This document shows positions 1 through 12,273 of a DNA stretch of 64,000 nucleotides, piece by piece. This DNA comes from Agrypnia vestita (lineage: Eukaryota; Arthropoda; Insecta; Trichoptera; Phryganeidae): positions 186,001 to 250,000 of the forward strand of contig JADDOH010002547.1 of assembly GCA_016648135.1 (NCBI GenBank), read 5' to 3'. Every line of letters begins with the position of its first letter. Position 1 is the stretch's first letter. The position numbers were made by a program, and so were the translations under genes. The notes beneath the pieces were generated by a model. The model was not told the DNA's origin and did no database searches. It worked only from the letters and a program-made list of their open reading frames with translations.

Positions 1-344
1 AGATGATATTTACCACAATTTCTAAATCTTTCTAAAGAATTCTGAAATACCACATTTTTTTCAATCAATTATATTTTTACTCCTGAAATTGAATTTTGAC
101 AGATGACTATGCATGACCCTTTGACAGGTGAAACGTGTTTAAATTTCCGCATTTTAATATCGTTTTGAGGTTACATTACCTAAATTGTGAGGAATATTAA
201 TTTTGAGGTTACATCTTTACCTAAATTGTGAGGTTAAAACATACACGCTACCTTAATGTACGCGAAATGCATTTGAGGTTTGTGAGGTTAAAACACACAC
301 GCTAAGCGCCGTTTTTACGTAAGAGCCGCTTCAAGGGCGCTTTA

Positions 345-930
345 CAGGTGTGACATCCCGAAAAAATGAGTTTTTAGGCTTTTGAAGACCTGGTTCTCCA
401 TAGATCGCAACACTGGAGTCAGCTGATTCCCAAAGCTGGGCCCGCAAAGTTGAAAGACTTGGTGGCTCCAGGTCTCCTTGGTACTACCTACCAGCCTGCA
501 TAGTGCCTCCGATTTAACTGACCGCAGTGTGAGCCGTCTTCCAGTGATATTGTCTGTGCTTTTCTTTGAAGACTTTTGTACACCATCAGAGAGAGTTTTA
601 AATTTATCCGCTCCGGCAGGCAAAGTCAATGTAGCTGCTTCAGCATTGAGGATATCCGCGAGAACTTTGATGTCTTAAATATAAGCCTCGCCGCAGTATT
701 CATCACTGACTGAAGTCTGTCGAGCCGAGTCCTAGGCTGTCCTGCATATATTGAGTTACAATAGTCCAGCCGCGAGATGATGTACGCAATAATCAGTGAC
801 TTTGCTAGGTCTGAGGAAAGGCATTTTCTTACATACTTGATCTATCTTAAACCACAGAAACCAGCGCTGACAGCTTTGATAATCTGATTTCTAAGGCTGT
901 ACAGAGCCATATTCTTTAAAAATTTCAAGT
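345..930 (-). pseudogene. CR1/L2-like LINE reverse transcriptase, C-terminal remnant
   Basis: Read on the minus strand, the segment carries the C-terminal signature of CR1/L2-type non-LTR reverse transcriptases. An SRLDYCNS block (about 745-770) is followed by an LQSVMNTAARLI block, then LKQLH (normally LHWLP; here the W codon is a TGA stop, near 640), then a KLSLMVYKSLQ block. The fragment ends in the usual FKSLKTHFF tail near 360. A frame change is needed between the middle and the end. Seen: ordered motifs with stops and frame breaks. Known: this order is typical of the region after the RT palm in CR1/L2 LINEs. Inferred: a dead, 5'-truncated insertion. The minus-strand 95-codon ORF at 342-629 reads only part of it. 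Confidence 0.75.
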
Positions 931-1251
931 GAATTATATCATGCAGCAGTTAATTCACGCATATATCGTCATAATAGTAGAACAACGACGCATGTGATTT
1001 TCCTCAAGTTTGCAGGAGAGCAGTTTGAAGTTTTATTTACATAAAGACACTTTATGTCATGGCTCGATAACTACAAAAAGATTTTTCTTTGAAACTTGGG
1101 TTAGTTATATAAAGTGGATACCTTTAAAACCTCAAATATAGTCAGCGCAGTACAACGATGTTTTTACACATGCAGCATTGTTCTACGATCGCAAATCAGA
1201 ACCGTCGTTATACCAACTTTGTATAACGACGGTTAAATTAATGAGAAAAAA

Positions 1252-1310
1252 TACTTCTTTTTTCACTTTTTAACGATCCAAAAAAGTCAATATGGAATTT
1301 TTTGCATATC
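1252..1310. repeat. Dispersed repeat shared with 28493-28550
   Basis: A stretch of about 60 bases (ttcactttttaacgatccaa onward) recurs nearly unchanged at 28493-28550. Neighbouring bases about a tattgttctacgatc motif also recur in both places. No coding capacity is visible. It is probably a fragment of a larger interspersed element. Confidence 0.55.
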
Positions 1311-1757
1311 CATTGCAATTTTTGCATATCCAATAAATTTTATTTATTTCAAATTAACTCGTACCTAATATTCCAGTCTTTCAAACACTTATAACGAATT
1401 ACATTTAAGTGATTTGTAGACCACTTTCCACTTAAGAAAGACAATCGAATTAGTATGTGTAAGCCGCGCCGTGTGTTGGTGTTTGCCTATACCCGTAAAT
1501 ACCAACACCGTGAAACAACGTGAGTCGTACGCACAGCTTGCACATCCTAATTCGTAATGCTGTTTCTTTTGTAATGGAGAAGAAATCGTAATGTTTCGAA
1601 ATTGGTGTCTAACTAACTTCTGTCAATTGGCCATTCACACATAGACATTCTGAATTGAATGTGAAGTGAATCTAGAAGTCGTAGAAGTAGAAGAAGCATA
1701 TTTAATGAAATGCATTCCGTAGCAGATGTTTCATGTGTAAACATCCAATATTTTTAA

Positions 1758-1944
1758 ACTATAACTGGTTGCGGATATTTTATACGAACCGTATGTTATT
1801 CCGAGAGACGGTTCTCGGCGTTTCGTTGAAAACTTATTCAACGTCGTCCTCCTGATGACGTTAAATAAGTTTTCAACGAAACGTCGACAATCGCCTCTCG
1901 GAATAACATACGGTTCGTATAAAATATCCATAACCAGTTATAGT
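1758..1944. mobile_element. Hairpin MITE with about 85-bp arms
   Basis: The left arm begins ACTATAACTGGTT and the right arm ends with its exact complement AACCAGTTATAGT. The arms stay nearly complementary inward, through a TTATACGAACCGTATG block, to a loop near 1850. There is no coding capacity beyond palindrome shadow ORFs. The outer motif ATTTTATACGAACC recurs at 24671 and, in reverse, near 25575, so it belongs to a family. The superfamily cannot be assigned. Confidence 0.75.
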
Positions 1945-2644
1945 TAAATATTATGTCTAACAATCGTAATAACAACGTTAACTCTTTAATGATCCAATTT
2001 TTTGCCCAAAGAACGAACGCGCTTAGTTGGCTTGAATGTATTTGGATGATTAGAAGGTCTAATGTTTACATACAATTCTATTGATTGTATTATTAATGAT
2101 GAAGTTGGTTTAGATATAAAAGAACATTTTAATTTACCAGTTGAATTTTCAAACGGTATAATAAAAGGAAATTATTATACTTCATATAAATTAATCCGTT
2201 GGTGACGGCTTATTCAAGGGATTGTTGAAACTGGTTGTTTTACACAAAATATTGTATTCATTGAGAATTTAAATTATTTTTTAATTTTACCCTATAATTT
2301 CATTTCTTTAGTTTATTTATATGCTTTTGATAAAATTTTGACGATAATTATCTTTAAACACTCTAGGTGAACATACATATAAAGCGCGTATCAGTTTCCT
2401 AATATAGAGTAAAATTCCGTTAATTCGAACCCCGATTATTTGAAATTCCCTATAATACGACATTTTCAAATAAAAAAGTCCCAAATGTTAATTTTAAAAT
2501 AGATTTACCCCGTTAATTCTAAAATACGCTGTAATTCGTAAATTAAATTTTTAATAGTTTAAATTAGACGAAATTGAAAAAAGATTTCGATTTTTTCGCA
2601 AGTGAAAATAGCAAATATGTCTATACTGGGTAGGTTGGTATTGA

Positions 2645-2880
2645 AAAATGGAAACTTGCCAGATACATTTGGCCGCGAAGCGGCTGACGTAGGCATAGGT
2701 AAACAATTGTATTTACTGCACAGCAAACACGATCGGCCGCGCAGTGGCCATCATTGGCCGCAAAGCGGCCACAATAACAAAAATGGAAATTTGCCAGATA
2801 GCAAACACAAGTGGCCGCGCAGCGGGCATCGCTGGCAGCGGAGCGGCCATCATTGGCCGCGAAGCGGCCACAATAGCCGT
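2645..2880. repeat. Array of six GGCCGC-NN-GCGGCC palindromes
   Basis: Six near-palindromes of the form TGGCCGC(G/A)NAGYGGCCA lie at about 2670, 2734, 2754, 2812, 2833 and 2854. They are G+C rich within very A+T-rich DNA. A higher-order duplication is visible: an AAAATGGAAA(C/T)TTGCCAGATA block precedes palindromes at 2645 and again at 2781. The + strand is open at 2602-2910 and reads a repeated WPRSGH-like peptide, but this can be a by-product of the palindromes. A pogo-like terminal sequence (gttaattcgaacccc) lies upstream at about 2430. Confidence 0.7.
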
Positions 2881-2999
2881 CCGCAGGGCCTAGCAGTAAG
2901 CAATCGTTGATAGCCGATTGCTTTCCTGCTAGTCTTGATTGATTAGAGTATCTAATTTGGACATAATCATGGTATTTTAATCCAAAATAATAAAAAATA

Positions 3000-5900
3000 G
3001 TATTAGAACACGTTTTTTTTAATAATGTTTATTTCAAATTAATACTAATAGGTATTATGAGATAAACTTAAATTTGGATAAACTTTAAATGTGTAGAACC
3101 TAGGAATGAAAAGAGAAGGTCTACAACATTGGAGATAGTAGGAAAAAAGACCGTTCTCAAAATACCTGGCACGGTCAGGGAAATCAGATATTTTAGCATG
3201 TATTTAAGTTAGAAGCCTCAATAGTTTATGCATACAGAAAGGGGATATATTGTTTAATATGGGTTAAAAGGAATATAACGATAACCCCGGAGTTTTTATC
3301 TGATTTCGATCAAACTATTCAAAAAAATTGACCTGGTAGATATTTCGGCAATGTTTATTAACCAGCCTGATCCATCATGTTGTTTCATATTGGCAGCTGT
3401 TCAAAAACTTGAGAAAAAATAAAGTATAAAAATGTAAGTAAAAGACACGTACAGACAAAACAGTGCCTGGTAGAATTTTCTATTACCATCTTGGATAGTA
3501 TCTGAGTAAAACGTATAATATCATTTATTAAAATTGTCATATCGGACCAAAAATTAGCATAATTAATTATACAAAATGGAATAATTTTTGGGTTACTGCT
3601 AAGTAATGTAGTGAAATCCATCAGTGATATTTTAATTAAAGTATATTGGTAATGAATTGATTAATAAGAAATACGAAATCAATGTCTAATTCGGATAAAC
3701 TATGCAAAAATAATTTAAAATGAATTAAAGCCTGTGTTGTATGAAGAGGATGATGTATAATTTATTTGTGGAGGGAAATTAAGCAACCGAGGATAACCTC
3801 GTCCTTGCGAGCGCTTAATATTTGATGGGCTCAATTTACTTAACTAATCATTACGCAGTGTGATGTCCCAAGACGGCTCTTAAGCTAGTGTATGTGACGA
3901 ATAATTGCACTTCAAAGGAATAATTTGCCGTCAGTTACACAACATACAAAGGATTTCCTAAAATTAGTAAGTAATAATGTTATAACTAGTAACTAGATTA
4001 ATAGTTTAGAATAATTCGAAAATAAATTTCATTTATGTGGACACACAAAGCTAATACTCGAATATACATATTGTCACAACGTATTTGTCACTATGGCGAA
4101 TGATACACTATATTAGGAAACATTTAACACTTTTATAAACCAAAACTAAATAGAATGTTCGCGCCCGAAAAACATCACTTTGTATAATGTCGCTCGCTGA
4201 ACGCAGTTTTAAACTTGAAATTGCTTTGCACTCGGTGTCGAGCTGTATACAGAGTGTAACAGTACTAGTTCATAATATTTTATAGGTGGATTCCCGCCTT
4301 AGTTATGAGTCAAAAATATGAGAAAATAATGACTTTTTAATTAATGCTTTTTATTTTTTAATGTATAATCCAACATTTACAGAAATTAAGTGAGAATATT
4401 GATAAAAAAAACGCAAATTTTGATGTCGCCTTTCTTCCTAACTATTAATATAAGGATATTGTTGCTTAAATATTTTCGACTCGAATTTGAGTATTGTCGA
4501 TTGGCTCTGTTTTACTCTGTACAGTTGCCGCCTCTGAGCCGCTCCACACTTTTCTAGATTATTCTAGGAAGCTCCAGACCCTTCGGAAGCCTCCGGATAT
4601 ATATTTTTGTCTTTATAGCAACAATATATTTTTTACTGACATTTAGTGATACTTTCAATTTAAGTAGCGATGCGATCATGACGCATTTGCAGTACACTAT
4701 CAGTAATAGACTATCTCTGTCGATCTACCTATAGTACCGATAGTACCTATATTAAAATCGTTGATTTTCACTGAATGTTTAAGTGAAAGTACCTTAATTC
4801 ATTTCACAGTTAGGAATTGTCACTCTTAAATGATTTTCAAAACCCTGAATACATGCGTAAATATTATAACTATTATTTGTTTGTACCTACAATAATTATT
4901 AATTTTTATTTTACGTAGCTTATTTTTCTTTTGTAAATATTTACTACAACCATTTTTTTTAATCAAACCTACCAGTTTATTGATTTATTGACTTTATTAT
5001 GCCTGCTATTAATTAGCTCCTAATTTCCCATGTCTTTGATGGTGCTGGGGTGACACGCAGAGCGATGTGACATACGGACGGTTTGGTGCTAGAGCCATTC
5101 ATTTTTTTGATAGTAGAGCCGTTTACGTGCGTTTAGTTTAGTAACCTCACCTTATAATCGCATTCTGCAAATTCCAAAGCATGCGAAGTTAACTAAAGTG
5201 AATATAACTACAGTGGCACTAAACATCTACATACATCGCGACACCTATTCCGTGGGTAGAGTCAGACGTCTTCCTCATACTCTACATCGGTGACTATCGC
5301 CATTTATAAAACTCTCTGTGTCTGTGATCATGGAAACATCTGACAAAGCAACAGCTGCAGTTCAGCTTCCTATTAACAGAAGCAGAATTCGAAAAACCTA
5401 TTAAAAACCTATTGCTTACGCGAAAAATTCCTTAAATTATCCAAAAACTACGGTCGTAATGTACGTAACCTTTATAAAAATATTGTAATGAATAGGTACA
5501 CATTTATAATGTATTGTGTTATGAAGTTTGTGTACCATCACTATAATGATCGATCATACATGACGTACAGAGGAAATTGTATAAGCAGATTGTAAATACC
5601 AAAAATGTAATTAGGTTAACTCGAGAAAATTGCGATATTAAAATGTATAATGTCAGGCCTGCTGCGGATAATTAAAGCTGCCACGGCAGCCTGAGCGATA
5701 GTTTGCTAAATATTTATATTTATTACGACACAACGTTGTAAATACCATATTTGATGAGTGATGCAGCAGCTGGTTTGCTTTTGATAATAATATATTTTTT
5801 AAATCATCCACTTTCAGTTACGTTAAAACAAAAATAATTTATAGGTATACTTAATAAATTATTTTCAAAAATTTATCTTAACGTCACAAATTTGCGGCGG

Positions 5901-7050
5901 TTTGATCCAAATGAAACACTTAAACAAAAGTAGTTAAACTTTTGTTCATAAATTGAGACATGGACACAAACTTAACACTGTTTCATAATTCGCACTAATT
6001 TCGCACTAGAGAATATTCCACGCGTAGGTACTCGCTTGTTACTCGGCTCTATGCCTTGGCCAGCACTTACCCTGTTCACTTATCTGTGGTTTTTCGGTAT
6101 TGTCAAACTAAGACTAACGGTTCGCGTCCGCTGTATCATAATTGCTGCTAATATCAAACCAATCCCACAAAGAACACATACGAAATGAGTTGAAACTAAT
6201 AAATAAATAACACACTGTAAAAATACAAGACATTCATAAACAGAAAACAAAACTTTTCCGCAGGTAATATATTAATTATTTTGTAATAAATAATTTCGCA
6301 TCTCGCGGCACCAAATAAGTTCGCATAAATTAAAATACCTAGGTACTTGTTTAATAAATTTACAAGTCTCGACATATAATTGACTACGTAAAATACTATG
6401 CACCTGCACTTGTGATGAAAATCACTTAAAATATGGGTACATTAGTTATAAATTAATTGAAAACAAAAATGAATGCTCCAAAAAATACAATAGGTAGGTA
6501 CCTACTATGTATCTGTGGATACAGAAGAGAGCTGTCAGTTTTGACATTTGTAGGAAAAATATTTGGTGCAATAACGCTACTGTTTTGGTGGGATTCAAAA
6601 ATATACAAGATTCAAATCATTATGTAAATTTCAGTACTCAACGCTTGTAAAAAATGTTTAGCATTAATTCTACATTTCAAGTTTGTAATAAATGCCCCGG
6701 CGTAACAATTTAATTTAATTTTCAGATGTAACTATTATACTTTTGAGGACAGTGGACTCAAGGCCGTGAAACCATCTCACATCTTGACGTGTCTTGTCTT
6801 TTTTGTCTCGTTTTCCCTTATACTTTTGATAAATTATTATTATTATTTAAAATTATTATTTCCTTGTAGGTAGGTAAATCTATCGGTTTACACTGCATCA
6901 GATTTAAAATTTATAGGAAAGCTGTACGTAGGTACTTCAATTAAATTATTGTGTCTCCATTTGATTAATTCGAATTGGCAATCTGAATGAAGAAGAAATC
7001 TGTAGCCATAGCGACCTGTATACCGAAGTCCGAGAGCAAGTTATCAGAGC
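3000..7050. other. No gene seen; A+T-rich intergenic DNA
   Basis: All ORFs here are short and lack recognisable motifs. The only notable patch is 4545-4610, where several TTC/GAA units (heat-shock-element-like but irregular) precede a TATATAT run. A TTTCATAATTCGCAC motif at about 5985 recurs near 13723 and, reversed, near 16580, which suggests a dispersed repeat. TAGGTACCTAC-type palindromic words are frequent. Confidence 0.5.
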
Positions 7051-7059
7051 ATCCACCGT

Positions 7060-7480
7060 AACAAGGTTTCAAGAATTTTGTCAGGAAAAACAAAAATATA
7101 CATGTTGAAAGTAAGGTCAAAATATACAAAACATGCGTGCGACCTATTATAACATACGCTGTAGAGACGCGGCTGACACTGTTTGTACCAAAGGACTTCT
7201 CAGAATAACATAAATGAAGGTGCTGAGATCCATACTGGGAAAACTTTACGTGACCGTGTCCGAAATGAATAAATAAGGAAAACTTGCAAAATAGAGGACG
7301 TAGCACGTTGGAGTAGATCCAGAAGGAGATTCTGGCGGAATCACGTAGCCAGAATGGACAGTGACAGACTCGTGCATACAGCAGCGAATGAAATCCCCTC
7401 TGGACGACGCCTACGAAAAGATGGAGGGATAGCTGGACCTCGTCATCCCAGGAGTCGTAGTTTTCTGTAGCACAGATCAA
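7060..7480 (+). pseudogene. LINE reverse-transcriptase C-terminal remnant
   Basis: The + strand, read with stops and frame changes, gives the tail of an insect endonuclease/reverse-transcriptase LINE: a TYAVET-like block, then KTLRDRVRNE, then a WRNHVARMDSDRL-like block, and finally SGRRLRKDGG. The order and spacing match the post-RT region of such LINEs. Two or more stops interrupt it, so it is inactive. The 171-codon minus-strand ORF over the same bases is an antisense shadow. Confidence 0.75.
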
Positions 7481-8634
7481 CAGATCTACTTAAAGAAAAA
7501 GATGAAGAAGAAGTATTGGCAACATACATTATTATGTCACGTAATTGTGTATAGGGGATGACACTAGCTTCTCATATCGAAGATTTTGGAATTGATTCCT
7601 TGAGGTCGCAATGCATCTACGCTCTATCTAATTTTCTCAAGCCTAGGTATTTTTATGATGTGTTTCGCACTAAACATTAAGTTTTTTCTCATAACTTGTC
7701 TTTAATATAATAAAAGCAAACAGTCTATCTTCATCTCTGTTAAAATCTTTCTCACAAACAGCATTTACGAAAAAAAACATAAAATTGAACGTGTACACAG
7801 AGATTTTGTTTTAAATTAATCAATCTTTTGACTATAAAACTATAAAAACTTTAACAGACCTCGAGATCCAATTACCTACTATGAAACGAATCGAAAAACA
7901 GCCAGGCTTGTGATATCGTAACCTCACCAAAAATCAAACACGGGACCCCCGAAAAAAAAAGCTTATCGAACATTGGGGTCGCCATTTCACATTATTAATA
8001 AGTAATGCCGGTATGACACACTCGTATTATGAAATACTTGCTATAAACCCCTCAAAAATGATGGACTCTATATTTGGAATTCAGCTCATCCTAAGGCCTA
8101 AGTCTCTAAACACATAATTCTCCTATATAAAGCTATTTTCATATTCGATCATAAGAACTTTTTATTTTCTCATAGCGTTAGCGTATAAATATCGCCATCT
8201 TCTAGCGTTGGTGATAGACATTGTTACATAAAGAAAAGAAACAACAAAACGAAATTTACAAAAAAAAATGTGAAACTTCTTTTTTACTTGTTTATTTACA
8301 TTTTATAGCTCATTATTTGCGCCATACATCTGGGGCTTTATGCTGGAAGTGCCTATGTCACAAAAGTAAATTATTCAGGAGAGAGGATTGTTTGTTTCAC
8401 ATAATCAATGGATGTAAATAACTTTCGGCATACACATCATGATCACCCGATTAGATAAAATATTTATTACCTCCTAAAATAAGGTAATCCAAAAAGCTTG
8501 GTATTTAAAGAGTAGATACTTTCTGGTGCCTAACTCATTTTGATCACAATCTGACTTACGCACTTCTAGCATAAGCCCCAGATATATGGAATGAAATTAT
8601 GCATACTCACTAAAACAATGCTGAGGCGACGAGG

Positions 8635-8998
8635 CATTTGAGATGTAGATCTACAGACGGCTTCTAAAAATAAACTGGATTGATAAAATAATTAAAACTC
8701 GGAAATAACAATTTTGGCCACATCGCGAGAAGTGAATATCCAATATCCAATATCCAGAGAAGTGCCAGATCCTGCATCTCATCATTCAAGGAAAAATTGG
8801 GAGCAGAAAAGGTCCTGGGAAGACGGATGACATTGTGACTGAAAAACCTAAGGCAGTGTGGTTCGGGAAATCCACGGTCAAGACATTCGAGCTGCTGCAA
8901 GCAAGATTCCTAATGATCGCCAACATGATCAATAACCGGACAAGCACGCAAGCACTAGAAGAAGGTAGAGCAAGTGACGACATTGATACACAATAATA
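8635..8998 (+). pseudogene. RTE-type LINE 3' end remnant
   Basis: The + strand shows an EMWIYRRLLKI-like block (the usual EMWFYRRMLRISW), FGHIARSE, a K-rich segment around KRSWED, and a RAAASKIPNDRQ-like ending before an AATAAAATACTAAAAT tail near 8990. This is the C-terminal tail of RTE-like LINEs. Stops and shifts make it a pseudogene. The minus-strand ORFs over it are shadows. Confidence 0.75.
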
Positions 8999-9025
8999 AA
9001 ATACTAAAATCTAAAATCCTTCCGA

Positions 9026-9285
9026 TTCGGTTTATGTTTTACTTTATAGAAACGATTAGGTTAGAACTGAAAAGCAACAAATATAATAATATTGTCACGA
9101 GATTCTAAAATCGAGAAAAACTGCACATAATCGATGTTTTCCGAACAATATAGAAGATTTTGGAATTAAATAGAAATCTGTAAAAAACGCAACAACGATT
9201 TTCTTTAAATTTACAAGCTGGTATTACTTTTTTTTAACAAATTAAACGAATTGAAACCTGCCGTGGTACCAGTTTGTGTGCTGAA
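9026..9285. repeat. Direct repeat, copy 1 (copy 2 at 12274-12533)
   Basis: About 260 bases beginning ttatgttttactttataga and ending at a GCCGTGGTACCAGTTTGTGT block recur in the same orientation 3.25 kb downstream with modest divergence. No coding capacity is visible. It is probably part of one dispersed element family of unknown type. Confidence 0.7.
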
Positions 9286-9954
9286 ACATGCGACAAATAA
9301 ATTAAAATTGATTTGTTTTAAATACATAGGCACGCTTTAATCTCTTTTGTAAAATTTTACTGTAGACTGACGGCAATTGAAAGATCGAGTGTCGATATTA
9401 CTGTCAAGTCAGTATCATTCTTGAGTCAGGTAAATGGATCGATCTGAGACTCAAGACTGATCTCTCTGACCCAATACTCCCCCCTCCTCCGGCCCGCGGG
9501 TGACCCGGACCCGACCCCAGGACCAGGCGGGTGTTTCGTGTGTGCTAATTACTTTTAAAAAAGTACGCATGGATGGTACGAAAAATCAGATAAGAAATAT
9601 ATGTCGATCAATTCTCTGTATCTTTGCGTGTTGTGGAATTAACTTATATCAATGTTTGGGAGGTACACCCCTGTGTAGTCGTCAACACCAATATGGTCAT
9701 GTCTTGGGAAAGTTTCAACGTACCTACTATACCGACTTTTTATATTGTAACATATATTTATTTATTATTATCAATGCTCTAATCAGCATTTACAATATTA
9801 TAGAAAGTGCAAGAATTTTATAATTAACATAAAACATTTTTTTCAACAAGCAATACTGATAAAAACACGTTTTGTAATAATAAAAAATGAACAATCGTAA
9901 AAACATCACGGAACTAACCAAATTTTCGTAAATTTTTGTTGTTTTCGCTGTTTC

Positions 9955-10160
9955 TTTTCTCTGTGTAACAATGTCCGTCACTAACGCTATCAGGTAGCGA
10001 AAATAAAGATGAGCTATAAAATATTTGTGTGCTATAAAAAAAAACAAAAAATGTATAATTCTCTGTGTACCAACGTCCGTCACTAACTCTACCAAGACGC
10101 TTCGCTAAATGACGCTGTTTGCATAGCTTTAACTTGCGGCCGAAACATATACATAGAAAA
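9955..10160. repeat. Dispersed repeat shared with 26520-26715
   Basis: Two internal direct units, each about CTCTGTGTAACAATGTCCGT followed by CACTAAC, lie at 9958 and 10061. The downstream unit continues into a TGACGCTGTTTGCA block and ends GCGGCCGAAACATATA. The same two-unit layout recurs at 26523 and 26629, ending GCGGCCGAAATATATA. No protein is recognised. Confidence 0.6.
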
Positions 10161-10279
10161 AAACTCATTTTTTATGTTATATGGCTTATATTACATTAAT
10201 GAAACCTTACTATTAGCCATATATAATGTTAATAACGTTTAAAAACTACGCACGTATAGGTACTCATTGTAGTTTTGCT

Positions 10280-10640
10280 TAGTGCGGGGACAGCTGGAGC
10301 ATTTTCTGCAAGATTTGGCAAACAGCCCAGTCCCTGAAAGCCGATTCATTCCCAAGAGGAATTATTGCGAATTGAGACTGTTCAAAAATCTCTCATACGG
10401 AACAATAATATTACGTTTGCCTCGCAGGCGGAAAGTCGAGAAATTTCCGAGTAGCTACCGGCAGGCACGTGCGCGAGCACCGCCGTATCGTCGCGGATAT
10501 TATTACTTTATGCAGGTAGAGAAGTATCGAAACCGCAACCTTTGAGGAATGCTTTTCACTCAAACGAAACCTTTTCCCTACGCCCGCGATGCCGGCGCGG
10601 TATGTACTTCGCTCGGTCGGCAGTCGGGAGCTGTTTTCAC
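10280..10640 (+). other. Locally G+C-rich segment, function unknown
   Basis: Base composition rises sharply between about 10420 and 10640, with many CpG dinucleotides. The + strand is open from 10282 to 10545 and the minus strand from 10411 to 10740, but neither product shows a motif I recognise. It could be an exon, a promoter region or a repeat. A CAG|GTAGAG donor-like site sits at 10516. I give it no function. Confidence 0.25.
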
Positions 10641-10833
10641 GGCTGACCTTTTTCGTTTTATTGGCGGGAAAAATAAAAATTAGTTGTTCAAATCGGAGAA
10701 GGTCAGGGTATCGGAATTCTATTTGCATAATAAAACACATCGTTCGAGAATAATCTGCGTATATATTTGCCTTCGGGGGATAGACTCAATAACAATATTT
10801 CGAACGATCTTTTATTATTGATGTTTACTTACT

Positions 10834-10860
10834 ACTAGCAGTCCGTGCCATCCGGATACA
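10834..10860 (-). mobile_element. Helitron 3' terminus (minus orientation)
   Basis: On the minus strand a GC-rich imperfect hairpin (CCGGATGGCACGG) is followed within about 7 bases by CTAG and then host T. This is the 3' end pattern of Helitrons. The body extends rightward, where Helitron-like text is seen near 11050-11130, but its 5' TC end was not located. Confidence 0.45.
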
Positions 10861-11383
10861 TATCAAGTGATTGTAGTGGATATAAGTTACCTGTATATCA
10901 CAAGCGTGAAAGTGGAGTGGAATCATATATAAATTTTCCTACTCTACCAACTCATATATCACTCATATGTCATGGTAACTATCAAAGTGATATAAAATCT
11001 TTCGATAATCATCGATACAAAATATAAAATAAAGCCCCCAGCGAGCGTCTCGTTTGTATTACTGCGCTAATCTCGAAAACCACTGAACGGAGTTGTATGC
11101 GGTTTTTACTGTTACGATCTGCATTTCTCCAGGAAGATTTAAAAATTGCCCTAATACATATAGAAGCTAAGCATTAACGGTATTATAAATCAATTACCGC
11201 TAAAGCGCTCTCATTGAAACGCTGCCTAATCCGTTAGAGATACAAAAAAAATCGTGTAGGAAAGAATTGTATAAAATAAAATAAAATAAAATATCTACAG
11301 TAGTAGCATGTATCTATCTTTTAAAGATAACTTACACCAAACATTTTTGTCTATAAAATTTCATCAAATGTATACCTAACTAA

Positions 11384-12057
11384 AGTGGGTGATAGACATA
11401 CGAACTTAAAGTACGCGGTTTTTAAGTTCGCAAACTTACTCGGCACGACGTTGGTGACAGACGTGAAGCTTGCTCACACCGCATCGCGATGTCGTCGATA
11501 GAGGAAGCCTTGTGTTATTTAGGAATTATATCATATCACCTTTTTAAAACCAATAAAAGAAGACGAAATCGGCGAGTGTGGATGAAGTACAGGTTTACGA
11601 AAAGAGAGCGTTTATCGCATGTAAATTTAGTAAGAGATTTACGTGAAAAGAAGGAAGATTTCCACAATTTCAGCCCTTAAAGAATTAATTTTTTTCTTGA
11701 CACAATCAATGGTAGCATTTCTTTCCACCTTTCGTATAATTGCCAATCGATTATTGTAAGCTTTAATCTCGCCATTTTTGTTTTTATACCCATTACTTAT
11801 AATTTGCCAAGACAAGGATTATTTCTCAGACATTCAATAAATTCTTCTAAAAATTCGTGCGAATAAGTTGAGTAAAATGGCGACTCGCGGCTCGCAGCGA
11901 TGACAGACGCGCGGGCTACGAGCAAAATTTCAAACATGTTAGATCGCCAACGAGCTTACTCGACGGTTTTAAAGTACGCGAACTTAGGGTGACACACGAG
12001 CGAAAAAGGTCGTCGAGTCGTAAGTTCGCGTACTTACTCGCACGTCTGTCACCCCCT
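11384..12057 (+). mobile_element. PIF/Harbinger-like non-autonomous element
   Basis: A 674-bp element starts AGTGGGTGATAGAC and ends with the complement of AGGGGGTGACAGAC. It is flanked on both sides by TAA (11381-11383 and 12058-12060). Long imperfect subterminal inverted repeats rich in AAGTTCGC and TACGCG follow on both sides. A 3-bp TAA target duplication and the internal transposase-like fragment both point to PIF/Harbinger. The internal coding part is far too short for a functional transposase. Confidence 0.8.
11489..11680 (+). pseudogene. Harbinger transposase N-terminal fragment
   Basis: A 63-codon ORF sits inside the PIF/Harbinger element. After an acidic start (MSSIEEALCYL) comes an Arg/Lys run (KRRRNRRVWMK), then a LVRDLREKKEDFHNFSP-like ending. 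This resembles the first part of Harbinger transposases, where a basic run and a V-W-x(n)-R motif precede a LVREL..D...F.NYFRM block. The DDE catalytic domain is absent, so it is a deletion remnant. The start codon is the first ATG (actually GATGTCG context). Confidence 0.6.
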
Positions 12058-12238
12058 TAAGATATAATGGTTAACTTTCGAGTAATTTTGACCAATCCTT
12101 ATCAAATTAAACATCTTATTATAACCTTAATAATTTACCGCAGATCAAATTTGTCCCGTACACCAAATCATTAAATGAAATATCTGAGAAGATATGACGA
12201 TTTTAACGGGCGATGACGGGCGAAGCCGGACCGGGTCG

Positions 12239-12242
12239 CTAG
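12239..12242 (+). mobile_element. Helitron 3' terminus (plus orientation)
   Basis: The text GGGCGAAGCCGGACCGGGTC ends in CTAG at 12239-12242, followed by host T. The short GC-rich hairpin a few bases before CTAG is the Helitron 3' signature. The PIF element at 11384 is probably nested in this Helitron. The 5' end was not located. Confidence 0.55.
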
Positions 12243-12273
12243 TATTACGATAAACATTTGCAGATCCTCCTGA

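Noticed and set aside
2602..2910. 102-codon protein with WPRSGH repeats
   Set aside because: The repeats follow from palindromic DNA units; no start context or homology supports translation. Kept as a DNA repeat.
6965..7480. 171-codon minus-strand ORF as a gene
   Set aside because: It is antisense to a recognisable LINE tail on the + strand and has no motif.
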